Source: Paenibacillus montaniterrae
GTDB taxonomy: Bacteria > Bacillota > Bacilli > Paenibacillales > Paenibacillaceae
DNA length: 64,000 bases
Direction: 5' to 3'
Assembly: GCF_018403185.1 (NCBI RefSeq)
Contig: NZ_BOSE01000007.1
Coordinates: 186,001 to 250,000, forward strand
The notes beneath the pieces are model-generated. The model worked only from the letters and a program-made list of their open reading frames with translations. It was not told the origin of the DNA and did not search any database. A program made the translations under genes and the position numbers. Of this stretch, positions 17,218 through 25,479 are shown one piece after another (positions within the stretch are counted from its first letter, which is position 1; every line of letters starts with the position of its first letter).

Positions 17218-18429
17218 TTATGCTGTCTTTTCCTTTGCCAGCGTTCCTCTCCTGTCGTAAGCAACCAGCAGCATAGCGGCACCAATTACTGCGCAAATAA
17301 TGAACATCGTGGAGTACGAAGTAAGGTCAGCAATCGGCCCCATAACGATGCCGCCGAGTGACACGCCAAGATCGGCCATCGCAATAAATAAACCGATTAA
17401 TACGTTACGCTCACTTTTTGGCAGCACAAAGCTTAAATAGGTAGTCAATGTCGGGTAAAGCAGTGCTTGAGCAACCCCCATCAATAGCGCGCCGCTGTAG
17501 AACAGATAAGCTCCTGCAGTTGCGGCAAAGCTTATGCAAAGCGAAGCAGCAGCAATCAGCAGCATGGTGCCGATCATAAAGGACGAGCGCCATTTGCCAT
17601 CGGACGGAATTTTGCTTTTGAGCAAAAAGCGCGCCGCGACAACAACTGCCGCCTGCAGCATCAAATAGATCGCTGCGCTGCCTTGCGGGATTTGCAGCGC
17701 ATAAAGTGGAACAAAGGCGGTTACTGCGCCAAACACCAGCGACGCGCTTAGCATTAAGGCACTGCTTCTGAACAAATGCGGATTGCGTACAAGCTGGCTT
17801 GCTGCTTTAAGCATTCCCGCGCCAGCATTTGCTCCGCCAGCCCCAGCGGTTCCAGCGGCCTCGCCAGCTTCAGGCTGCTGCTCTATGGTGGCTGTAAAGC
17901 CAACCAGGCCAGTAAGCACAGCAATGGCGATCATCGTCATGGCAAATATACTCATTTCCCCTGTTTGCCATATGCCGATCGCCAGCAAAGGGCCTATTAT
18001 GCCCGGCAAGTAGGAGCAAAGCGAGTACATTGAGATGCCCTGCGAGCGGTCTTTTTCAGGCAGCGCATCAATAATGCCAAGCTGCAGCGCCATTGAGAAG
18101 AAGGCCGTGCATACGCCTTGCAGCATGCGCGCAAAGAAGTACCCGCCTATGCCAGTAAACGTATAAAGCAGCAAAGCAATCCCGTTGATCGTTAGAATGA
18201 TGCGCAATATGCGAATCGGGCCGTAGCGTTGGATGAACTGGCCAGCCCATGGCCGAAAGACCATCGTCGTCAGCAGGTAGGCTCCCATAATAATGCCAAT
18301 TGTCGAATTGGACGCGCCAAGCGACTCCCCTTTTAAGGGAATAATCACATTCAAAATCGAATTCGCGCTGAAATATAACAGCGTCAGCAGATACAGCCGC
18401 AAAAACGGCCAGGATAATGCTCCCTTCAC
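17218..18429 (-). CDS. cntE: Metallophore exporter, MFS family (CntE-like)
   Basis: A 403-residue, 12-helix major facilitator protein with the motif-A-like loop RPWAGQFIQRYGPIRILR after helix 2. It is the last gene of the cntA-B-C-D-F-E series, 42 bases after cntF, the position the staphylopine exporter gene has in S. aureus. Role: export of the finished opine metallophore. The start is GTG, since the N-terminus MKGALSWPFLRLYLL is a natural first helix; a GGGAG sequence lies upstream. Assignment as CntE rests mainly on context, since MFS sequence alone would not name the substrate. Confidence 0.82.
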   Translation of the reverse strand: MKGALSWPFLRLYLLTLLYFSANSILNVIIPLKGESLGASNSTIGIIMGAYLLTTMVFRPWAGQFIQRYGPIRILRIILTINGIALLLYTFTGIGGYFFARMLQGVCTAFFSMALQLGIIDALPEKDRSQGISMYSLCSYLPGIIGPLLAIGIWQTGEMSIFAMTMIAIAVLTGLVGFTATIEQQPEAGEAAGTAGAGGANAGAGMLKAASQLVRNPHLFRSSALMLSASLVFGAVTAFVPLYALQIPQGSAAIYLMLQAAVVVAARFLLKSKIPSDGKWRSSFMIGTMLLIAAASLCISFAATAGAYLFYSGALLMGVAQALLYPTLTTYLSFVLPKSERNVLIGLFIAMADLGVSLGGIVMGPIADLTSYSTMFIICAVIGAAMLLVAYDRRGTLAKEKTA

Positions 18430-18471
18430 CCCGCTTACGCTCCCTCCGTTTTGTGGTGTTATGTTGAGGTG

Positions 18472-19215
18472 CTACATAATAATTTTCTGCAGCAGTTCCT
18501 TGGCATAAGAGGATTGAACCTCCTTCAGATGCTTAGTCTCAATAAGCTCTTCAATCATGCCGCCTTTAATAATCAACATTCTGTCGCATAAGTAAGCTGC
18601 CGCTGCGATATCGTGAGTAATGAAAATATAGCCTACGCCTAACGTATCCTTCAATTCTTTCAGCAATTCAAGCACTTGCATTTGCACGGAGCCGTCAAGC
18701 GAGCTTACCGCTTCGTCAAGCAAAATGCATGAAGGCTTGGTGGATACAGCTCTGGCAATGCATACCCGCTGCGCTTCTCCACCTGACAGCTGATGAGGAT
18801 ATTTGGCAAGATAGGAGCCATCCAAGCCTACCTGCACCAGCAGCTTGACGATCTCATCCTCTGATGGCGGAGCGGCTTGACGTGCAATCGTCAACGGCTC
18901 CATAAGCGCTTGCCGTACCGTATAAAACGGATTGATCGAAGAGGTATAATCCTGAAAGACAGCGCTAATCGCATCTCTTCTGACGCTTCGTTCCGTTACA
19001 GGCCGCCCATTAAAGACAATTCGGCCTTGATCCGGCTTTTCAATTCCTAGCAGCAAGCGGCCAAGCGTTGATTTGCCGCTGCCGCTTTCACCGATAATGC
19101 CGAGGCATTCGCCATGCTGCCAGTCGAAGCTGATATTATGCAGCACTTGCTGCCGAGCTTTGCGCAGCCAGCCATTTTGGCGATACGATTTGTATACTCC
19201 TTCAACCTTCAACAA
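18472..19215 (-). CDS. cntF: Metallophore importer ATPase (CntF-like, OppF family)
   Basis: A 247-residue ABC ATPase of the peptide/nickel group. Walker A GESGSGKST, signature LSGGEAQR, Walker B CILLDEAVSSLD, and the switch His in FITHDIAA are all intact. It starts at TTG, overlapping the end of cntD by 14 bases. With CntD it energises import of the metal-metallophore complex through CntB/CntC. Confidence 0.87.
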   Translation of the reverse strand: MLKVEGVYKSYRQNGWLRKARQQVLHNISFDWQHGECLGIIGESGSGKSTLGRLLLGIEKPDQGRIVFNGRPVTERSVRRDAISAVFQDYTSSINPFYTVRQALMEPLTIARQAAPPSEDEIVKLLVQVGLDGSYLAKYPHQLSGGEAQRVCIARAVSTKPSCILLDEAVSSLDGSVQMQVLELLKELKDTLGVGYIFITHDIAAAAYLCDRMLIIKGGMIEELIETKHLKEVQSSYAKELLQKIIM

Positions 19216-20023
19216 CAGCCTCGCCCCCCATCAGCTCCGTAAAATGGCGGCTTAGCGCAAGCTTGGACGATACCAGATACCGGGTATACGGATGCTTGGC
19301 CTCGGCCAGCACATCGCTCGTTTTGCCGCGTTCAATAATATGTCCATCCTTCATAACCAGCACATCGTCTGCAATCCGCTTCACGATGCCAAGATCATGA
19401 GATACGAAAATCATCATGCCGCCCAAGCGGCTGCGCAGCGCGATGAACTGCTCTACCACCTCATATTGCGTAATCGCATCCAATGCCGTCGTTGGCTCGT
19501 CGGCAATAATGACATCCGGCTCAAGTACGAGCGCCAGCGCAATCATCGTTCGCTGCAGCATCCCTCCCGACAGCTGATAAGGGTAGCTCTTTAACACTTT
19601 GTCCGGATCCTTCAAGCCAACGCTTGCCAGTGCCGCTTTCAGCTTGGCGATAGCGTCGCTGCGGCTCCATGGATAGTGAACAGCCAGTGTTTTAAGCAGA
19701 TGAGCGCCGACCGGGCGAGACGGATCAAATGCACGCATGCCGTTCTGCATAATCATGCAAAGATGCTTTCCTCTAAACTGACGCATCTCCTTGTCGGAAA
19801 GCTCCTCCAGATTGATCCCATTCAGCTCAATATGGCCGGACTGCTGCAAGCTTGCCGGATTCAGTCTCATAATCGCTCTGCACGTAAGCGACTTTCCGCT
19901 GCCGCTTTCGCCAACAATAGCCAGACACTTTCCTTGCTCAACGCGAAAGGAGCTGTCGGGGACGATAACGCTGCCTGTGCGGCTGTCCCATATTTTCAAG
20001 CGGCTAATTTCGAGTGAATGCAT
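19202..20023 (-). CDS. cntD: Metallophore importer ATPase (CntD-like, OppD family)
   Basis: A 273-residue ABC ATPase with Walker A GESGSGKSL, signature LSGGMLQR, Walker B VIIADEPTTALD and FVSHDLGI. Short for an OppD protein, as in the CntD/NikD group. It starts 4 bases after cntC ends and overlaps cntF, showing one translation-coupled transcript. Confidence 0.87.
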   Translation of the reverse strand: MHSLEISRLKIWDSRTGSVIVPDSSFRVEQGKCLAIVGESGSGKSLTCRAIMRLNPASLQQSGHIELNGINLEELSDKEMRQFRGKHLCMIMQNGMRAFDPSRPVGAHLLKTLAVHYPWSRSDAIAKLKAALASVGLKDPDKVLKSYPYQLSGGMLQRTMIALALVLEPDVIIADEPTTALDAITQYEVVEQFIALRSRLGGMMIFVSHDLGIVKRIADDVLVMKDGHIIERGKTSDVLAEAKHPYTRYLVSSKLALSRHFTELMGGEAVVEG

Positions 20024-20027
20024 AGCT

Positions 20028-20921
20028 TTATGCCACCTCCTTGCGGCGCAGCTTCGGCAGAATCGTGTTCATGCCCGCCTTAGACGGCTTACCATAGGTC
20101 ATCAGCTTCGGATCAAGCGCCGTTTGCAGTGAATCCGACAGAAAATTGACCGCCGAGACGACAACGATAATGGCTATTCCGGGAGCCAGCATCAGCTCTG
20201 GCCGGGTGAACATCACTGATCTTGCTTCGTTCAGCATCATTCCCCACTCTGCATGAGGCGCCTGAATGCCGAGACCGAGGAAGGACAAGCCGGATATTTG
20301 CAAAATCATCGAGCCAAAGGAGCTGCTCGATACGACGGCGATTTCCGGCAGCGCAACCGGAGTAATATGTCTGGCCATAATGCGCATATGACCGGCGCCG
20401 AGCACCTTAGCGAATTTCACATAGTCAGCATCGGCAAACTGCATCACTGCGGTTCTAATAACGCGGGCAAACCAGGCCCACTTCATCAGTACAAAGGCCA
20501 GCAATATATTTTCCAGCCCTGCTCCCAGCATGCCAACCACTGCCAGCGTCATAACGTAGCCTGGAAAAGACAGCATGCAGTCGCAGATACGCATGAGCAG
20601 CGCGTCCACTTTGCCTCTGAAATACCCTGCTGCAAATCCTAGCAGCGCGCCGATACAAGCGGAAGCGGCAAGCGCAGCGAGCACATACAGCACACTGGGA
20701 CGAATGCCATAAATGAGACGCGACAGCACACAGCGCCCGAGATGGTCGTTGCCAAGCCAATATTGCCAGGAAGCCCCGGCAAATCGCAGCTCCATATTCA
20801 CTTCATTCGGATTATGCGGGGCGATAAACGGCGCGCATAGCCCAACCAGCAGCGTAGCTGCTACAACTGAAAGTGAAGCAACCGCCATTTTATCTTTCAT
20901 CAACCGCTTTAGCAGATTCAT
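20028..20921 (-). CDS. cntC: Metallophore importer permease (CntC-like, DppC/NikC family)
   Basis: A 297-residue permease with about six membrane helices. The region WLGNDHLGRCVLSRLIYG is the DppC/NikC signature, and the loop near residue 190 (MARHITPVALPEIAV) contacts the ATPase. It starts on the base next to the cntB stop codon, with AAGGAAGGAG inside the end of cntB. Confidence 0.87.
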   Translation of the reverse strand: MNLLKRLMKDKMAVASLSVVAATLLVGLCAPFIAPHNPNEVNMELRFAGASWQYWLGNDHLGRCVLSRLIYGIRPSVLYVLAALAASACIGALLGFAAGYFRGKVDALLMRICDCMLSFPGYVMTLAVVGMLGAGLENILLAFVLMKWAWFARVIRTAVMQFADADYVKFAKVLGAGHMRIMARHITPVALPEIAVVSSSSFGSMILQISGLSFLGLGIQAPHAEWGMMLNEARSVMFTRPELMLAPGIAIIVVVSAVNFLSDSLQTALDPKLMTYGKPSKAGMNTILPKLRRKEVA

Positions 20922-21854
20922 TTAGAACTCCTTCCTTAGCTTAGGATTAAATGCTGCATTAATAATGTCTGAGGCAGTATTGAATAGAACAAAGGCTGCT
21001 GCAAGCACGAGAACATAGGCCTGGATAATCGGGAAATCTCGTCCCAGAATCGAATTGACGGTAAGCGTGCCAAGACCTGGCCATGCGAAAATATTTTCGA
21101 CAACGACCGTGCTGCCCAGTATGACAGGGATCGCAAGCCCAAATACCGACACGGCAACCTGCAAGGAATTGCGCAGCACATACATGATCACGCTTGTCTC
21201 CGACAAACCGCATGCTCTGCCGTACAGCACATAGTCCTCGTTAAGATTGCTGAGCATGGAGCTGCGGATCATCCGAAAATAAATGCCCGCATAGCCGATT
21301 ACAATGACCGCAACCGGCAGTATGTAGCTGCTGATCGAATCCATCCCGCTGGTCGGCAGCAAATCAAGCTTGACGGAAAAATACCACACCATCAAGGCAG
21401 CCAGCCAGTAAGCGGGCAGCGAGGTCAGCAGGAAGGAGAAGCCGCGAACTGACAGATCAAGCCATCCTCCCTCTCGCAAGGCACAGACTACGCCCATTAC
21501 GATTGAAAATAAAATAATAAAGGCAGATGATACCAGCGTCAGCTTGAGCGTGTTGAGCAAAGCCGGGCCGAGCAGCGACCATACCGGTTTGCCAGTCACA
21601 TAGGAGCTGCCAAAATCTAGCTGAAAGCTGGAAATGAGCCAATCGAAATATTGAATCAAAAACGGGCGATCCATGCCAAGCTCGGCTCGCGTCTCCGCAA
21701 TCAGCTCCTCCGTGATCGTCGGCACGCCTTGCGCATGCAGCACAACCTCGGCAGGATCCATCGGAGAAAGCTGATTCAGCACAAATGCCAAAAATGAAAT
21801 GACAATGAGCAATGGCAGCGCGACAGCAATGCGCCGCAAAATATATCCTCCCAT
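20922..21854 (-). CDS. cntB: Metallophore importer permease (CntB-like, DppB/NikB family)
   Basis: A 310-residue permease. The N-terminus YILRRIAVALPLLIVISFL and the loop YVLYGRACGLSETSVIMYVL are characteristic of DppB/NikB proteins, with six predicted helices. It partners with CntC, 51 bases after the CntA gene. Confidence 0.87.
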   Translation of the reverse strand: MGGYILRRIAVALPLLIVISFLAFVLNQLSPMDPAEVVLHAQGVPTITEELIAETRAELGMDRPFLIQYFDWLISSFQLDFGSSYVTGKPVWSLLGPALLNTLKLTLVSSAFIILFSIVMGVVCALREGGWLDLSVRGFSFLLTSLPAYWLAALMVWYFSVKLDLLPTSGMDSISSYILPVAVIVIGYAGIYFRMIRSSMLSNLNEDYVLYGRACGLSETSVIMYVLRNSLQVAVSVFGLAIPVILGSTVVVENIFAWPGLGTLTVNSILGRDFPIIQAYVLVLAAAFVLFNTASDIINAAFNPKLRKEF

Positions 21855-21905
21855 ATTGCTTCCTTTCCTCCTCTAACGCGCTAATCCGCAGGTTTTCAGC
21901 TTATT

Positions 21906-23564
21906 CTATTCGAAATACATCAGCTCGAATGGCAGCTCAAATTGCGTTTGCTTGAATGAAATGCTCTGCAAGCCGGTTGGTGCAACCACCGTAACACTAC
22001 CGTTCGTCAGCGGAATAAACACTGCCTCTTCATGAACAATTGTTAAAATATCGCGATAGAGCGCCTTGCGCGTCTCTTCATCTGTCGACACCATTACCTC
22101 ATCAATCATCTGATACAGCTGCTCCGCTTGTGCAATGCCGCTTGTCGTATGGCGATAGGAGGAATCGGCAGCAAAGGCGGCAATCGTGCTTTGCGGATCG
22201 TACGCCAGCCCCCATGTCTGGTTGAACAGCAGCTCGTAATCGCCGGTCGAGCGACGATTGGCAATGGAGCTTGATTCTTCGCCGATAAGTTCAAGCTTCA
22301 TGCCGATTTTGAGTGCTTCACTTTGCAGCAGCTCAGCTTCTGTTTTTTGCGAGGAGGAGTTGACATCATAGTATAGCTTCAACACCAGCGGACTCCCGTT
22401 CTTCGTGCGAATGTCGCTGCCTGCCTCCTGCACCCAGCCTGCCTGCTCCAGCAGCTGCATCGCTTTTCCCGGATCGTAGCTTCTAGCCTCGAGCCCTATA
22501 TCCGCATAGTTGACATTTGCAGAAAAAAGCGTCTCTGCCGCTGTTTCTGTGCCGCTGAAAATGGTGCGGCTAATCATTTCGCGATCGACGACATGCCAGA
22601 TCGCTTCGCGCACTGCTTTATCGCTTGCTGGACTTTCCTGCTTGCTGCTGTTGGCTACAATCATTTTCGTGTTCATCGGCTCACTTCGCACGATCTGATA
22701 ATCGCCTGAATCGACCAAGCGCTGCATCGCTTCCACATCAAGGCTGTCAGCACCGCGATCATCGGTAAATACGAAATTAACCTCACCTTTTTGCAAGGCA
22801 AGCAATGTCGTTTCACCGGCAGGCAGTACTTTAGCGGTAATCGACTTCACCTTAGGCTCGCCGCCCCAGTAGCTTTCATTCGCTGTGAAACGGGCATACT
22901 GCTCGGTTACATGCTCCGTCAGTTTATAAGGCCCTGTGCCGTTGTATCCCTTAACGCCGTCCTTCGTTTCTCCATCAATAAAATCATTAGGAGACAAAAA
23001 CACAAAGGGACGGGTCATTGACAGCTCCAGCAAAGCCGGGTAATAGGGCTCCGTCAGCTTCATTTGGACGGTATGCTCATCAATAACGCTAACTTCCTCA
23101 AGCATAGTCGACAGCTTGATCCAGGCATGCTTGCTTGCATTGCGCTGCACCGCTTCAATGTTGAGCTTAACCGCCTCGGCATTGAAGGGAGCTCCGTCAT
23201 GGAACGTTACATTTTTTCGCAGCTGGAACGTATACACCTTGCCATCGCTGGAAATTTCCCATGATTCCGCCAGCAGCGGCTTAATGCCATCCTTCGTGTT
23301 CTCGACAAGCGATTCATACACGATTCCTTGCGCCGCCATCGAACCAGGGTATAGATGCGGGTTCATGTCGTTAATATCTTTGGCCGTTGCATAAATGATT
23401 TCTTTGACGCTGCTATCCCCTTCTGCACTGCTTTGCACATCTGCGCCGTTTTGTGCGCCTGAGCTGCTCTGCGCTCCTTCACCGTTGTTGCCAGCACTGC
23501 AGGCAGACAGCCATATAATCGCCAATAGCGCAGTCAGCAATACAACTCCCTTTTTTATGTTCAT
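21906..23564 (-). CDS. cntA: Metallophore-binding lipoprotein (CntA-like, SBP family 5)
   Basis: A 552-residue extracellular solute-binding protein that would capture the metal-loaded opine metallophore. The signal ends in the lipobox LSAC (Cys22), followed by a Ser/Gly-rich linker to about residue 55. The body has the peptide/nickel-binding pattern YESLVE, FQLRKNVTFHDGAPFNA and NGTGPYKL, plus an Arg-Pro pair (MTRPFVFLSP) as in NikA/CntA-type proteins. AAGGAGT is the ribosome site. Its promoter carries a Fur-type box in the spacer and a Zur-type box just after the start site. First gene of cntABCDFE. Confidence 0.9.
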   Translation of the reverse strand: MNIKKGVVLLTALLAIIWLSACSAGNNGEGAQSSSGAQNGADVQSSAEGDSSVKEIIYATAKDINDMNPHLYPGSMAAQGIVYESLVENTKDGIKPLLAESWEISSDGKVYTFQLRKNVTFHDGAPFNAEAVKLNIEAVQRNASKHAWIKLSTMLEEVSVIDEHTVQMKLTEPYYPALLELSMTRPFVFLSPNDFIDGETKDGVKGYNGTGPYKLTEHVTEQYARFTANESYWGGEPKVKSITAKVLPAGETTLLALQKGEVNFVFTDDRGADSLDVEAMQRLVDSGDYQIVRSEPMNTKMIVANSSKQESPASDKAVREAIWHVVDREMISRTIFSGTETAAETLFSANVNYADIGLEARSYDPGKAMQLLEQAGWVQEAGSDIRTKNGSPLVLKLYYDVNSSSQKTEAELLQSEALKIGMKLELIGEESSSIANRRSTGDYELLFNQTWGLAYDPQSTIAAFAADSSYRHTTSGIAQAEQLYQMIDEVMVSTDEETRKALYRDILTIVHEEAVFIPLTNGSVTVVAPTGLQSISFKQTQFELPFELMYFE

Positions 23565-23585
23565 TCTCCAAGCACTCCTTTTTAA

Positions 23586-23600
23586 TCGTAAATATTACGA
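23586..23600. promoter_or_regulatory. Zur-type box downstream of the cntA promoter
   Basis: TCGTAAATATTACGA matches the Bacillus Zur consensus TCGTAATNATTACGA at 13 of the 14 defined positions. It lies about 14-28 bases after the predicted cntA start site and 22 bases before the ATG, where a bound repressor would block transcription. Confidence 0.75.
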
Positions 23601-23619
23601 AATAACTCAATCGCAATTA

Positions 23620-23648
23620 ATTGTAATGATAACCATTATCGTTGTCAA
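23620..23648 (-). promoter_or_regulatory. cntA promoter
   Basis: On the minus strand TTGACA, exactly 17 bases, then TACAAT. This is a near-consensus housekeeping promoter, and the start site would be near 23613. Confidence 0.75.
23628..23642. promoter_or_regulatory. Fur-type box inside the cntA promoter
   Basis: TGATAACCATTATCG matches the 7-1-7 Fur box TGATAATNATTATCA at all but two positions. It fills the spacer between -35 and -10 of the cntA promoter, a standard repressor position. Confidence 0.75.
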
Positions 23649-23686
23649 TAACATTTTTACTATTTTTTCTAGATCTAAAAAATCGA

Positions 23687-23715
23687 TTGACTCCGTACCA
23701 TTATCTGGATATAAT
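23687..23715 (+). promoter_or_regulatory. cntK promoter
   Basis: TTGACT, 17 bases, TATAAT on the plus strand. The start site would be near 23722, 77 bases before cntK. Confidence 0.75.
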
Positions 23716-23729
23716 CTCCTCAGATTTAT

Positions 23730-23744
23730 TAGTAATCATTACTA
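23730..23744. promoter_or_regulatory. Second Zur-like box, downstream of the cntK promoter
   Basis: TAGTAATCATTACTA is a perfect 7-1-7 palindrome. It differs from the Zur consensus by one symmetric pair and keeps the G/C pair that separates Zur sites from Fur sites. It covers about +8 to +22 of the cntK transcript. Confidence 0.6.
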
Positions 23745-23798
23745 TTAACAACATTGGCACGAGCGCATCTATTTCAATTGCACTTGGAGGGTTAGCGC

Positions 23799-24659
23799 AT
23801 GAAACTGGAGCTTGATTTTGTCAAATGCAATCCTGTACACAACATGACGATCCTTGTAAAAACAGAATATCCTGTCGAACAGCACCTCCACATCGCCTCG
23901 CAGATGATGGCCTATCATCATCTCTATGCCGAGCAGGTCGGTTTTGTTGAGAAGGCAAGCCGACTCGACTGTGCTGCGAGGCTGCAAATGGCAGGAGGAG
24001 AATTTTGCGGCAACGCTTGTATGTCCTTGGCAGCCTATCTCGCGGCGGAGCAAAATTTGCCGGAGGGCGGCAAAACAGAATTTGCTTTAGAGGCTTCAGG
24101 AGCAGCTATGCCTGTGCATTGCCAGGTAAAGCAAGATGGTGGAGCATATATCTGCGAGGTGGAAATGCCTGTTCCCGAGCGGTTGGAACGAGCCTCGGTT
24201 TCAGTTGAAGGCCGTGACATTGAACTTGGCATTGTCCGCTATCGCGATAGCTTCCACGCGATTATCGAGGTTGAGCATGTTGATCATCTTGCCAGAGCCA
24301 TGTCAGAACGACTTGCCAGGCTGCTTGGTATAGCTTCCGGAGGTTCGCTGGTCGGCATAATGTTGTATCGTTCGGCCAGCAATGAGCTGCTGCCACTTAT
24401 TTATGTGCCTGCCCTGAACAGCATGATCTGGGAGCAGGGCTGCGGCTCGGGAACCGCCTCACTAGGCGCTTACCTTGCATGGAGCCGTCAACAAAATATT
24501 GCCATTCCGATTCGCCAGCCTGGCGGCTGCATTCATGTGATTGCAGCCTGCAGCAACGGCCAAATTTCTAGCCTGCGAATTAAAAGCTCAGTCAGCATCG
24601 TCGCTCAAGGCAGGGCTTATGTGGACGACAATATCCAAAACTTAGGAGGTAGATGCTAG
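23799..24659 (+). CDS. cntK: Histidine racemase for opine metallophore synthesis (CntK-like, DapF fold)
   Basis: A 286-residue DapF-fold racemase. The two catalytic cysteines expected for the family are present: Cys70 in GGEFCGNA and Cys215 in EQGCGSGTA, close to the positions reported for S. aureus CntK. It converts L- to D-histidine, the first step of staphylopine-type synthesis. The alternative, diaminopimelate epimerase, is disfavoured because it is first in an operon with nicotianamine synthase and opine dehydrogenase genes. TTGGAGG lies eight bases before the ATG. Confidence 0.92.
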   Translation: MKLELDFVKCNPVHNMTILVKTEYPVEQHLHIASQMMAYHHLYAEQVGFVEKASRLDCAARLQMAGGEFCGNACMSLAAYLAAEQNLPEGGKTEFALEASGAAMPVHCQVKQDGGAYICEVEMPVPERLERASVSVEGRDIELGIVRYRDSFHAIIEVEHVDHLARAMSERLARLLGIASGGSLVGIMLYRSASNELLPLIYVPALNSMIWEQGCGSGTASLGAYLAWSRQQNIAIPIRQPGGCIHVIAACSNGQISSLRIKSSVSIVAQGRAYVDDNIQNLGGRC

Positions 24660-24660
24660 A

Positions 24661-25479
24661 ATGGAAAAGCTTCAAATGCAAATGCTGCAGTTTCGAGACA
24701 GCTTCGCACATGCTGCCGTACTTTATGACGGTACTTCACGCTACATGATGGAGCTGGAAAATACAATTGACTGTTTTTCTGCTTTTATTACTAACGAAGA
24801 CTATCAGCGAGACTGGCTCGCTCTGTCACAGCAGGAGCTCGCAATGCTGAATCCGCTTGTTATGGAATTAAGAGCCTCATCTGCGCGCTGTGTGGCAATT
24901 ATGGAAAAATACCGAGCGCTTAAGCTGCTCGAAAAAGGCGATAACAAAAATGATTATTTCTTCAACATAGAAGCCTCAATTGAAAAAGAGTTCGGAAGCT
25001 TTCAAATTACACCCGATTCTAAAGTGGTGCTGGTTGGCTCTGGCGCCTTTCCGATGACGCCACTGCTTATTGCAAAGCGTACGGGAGCTGCTGTAACCGG
25101 AATCGATATTGACGAGGAAGCCGTCAGCTTAGGAGAAAAAATCGTAAAGCTGCTAGGCGCCGATCTTCCTATCCAGCTAAAACACACTGAACTGGAGCAG
25201 CTTGATTGGATCGGTGAAACAACCCATATTATTTTCAGCTCTACGGTTTCGTTAAAATATCATTTGCTCGATTGGCTCTTTGATGCCGCCAATCCTGAAG
25301 TCGTAGTTGCAATGCGCTATGGAGACGGATTGAAGTCGCTGTTCAACTTCCCTATGGAGGAAGTTGATTCTCGCAAATGGAAGCTGGTGGAAGCTGCGAT
25401 ACGGCCAACGCATATCTTTGACGTCGCCCTATACAGCAAAGCGCTTGCACCTGTTATGCAAGGAGGTGATCGTATATGA
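24661..25479 (+). CDS. cntL: Nicotianamine synthase-like enzyme (CntL)
   Basis: A 272-residue SAM-dependent enzyme that transfers the aminobutyrate part of S-adenosylmethionine onto histidine. The SAM-binding core is visible as VVLVGSGAFPMTPL followed by GIDIDEEAVSLGEKI. An acidic residue, Glu82 in MEKYRA, lies where nicotianamine synthases keep a substrate-binding acid. The start codon is one base after the cntK stop. The middle enzyme of cntKLM. Confidence 0.92.
   Translation: MEKLQMQMLQFRDSFAHAAVLYDGTSRYMMELENTIDCFSAFITNEDYQRDWLALSQQELAMLNPLVMELRASSARCVAIMEKYRALKLLEKGDNKNDYFFNIEASIEKEFGSFQITPDSKVVLVGSGAFPMTPLLIAKRTGAAVTGIDIDEEAVSLGEKIVKLLGADLPIQLKHTELEQLDWIGETTHIIFSSTVSLKYHLLDWLFDAANPEVVVAMRYGDGLKSLFNFPMEEVDSRKWKLVEAAIRPTHIFDVALYSKALAPVMQGGDRI

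Noticed and set aside
23799..24659. Diaminopimelate epimerase (dapF)
   Set aside because: The fold and cysteine pair fit, but the gene is fused by context to nicotianamine synthase and opine dehydrogenase genes under metal-responsive boxes, so histidine racemase is the better call.
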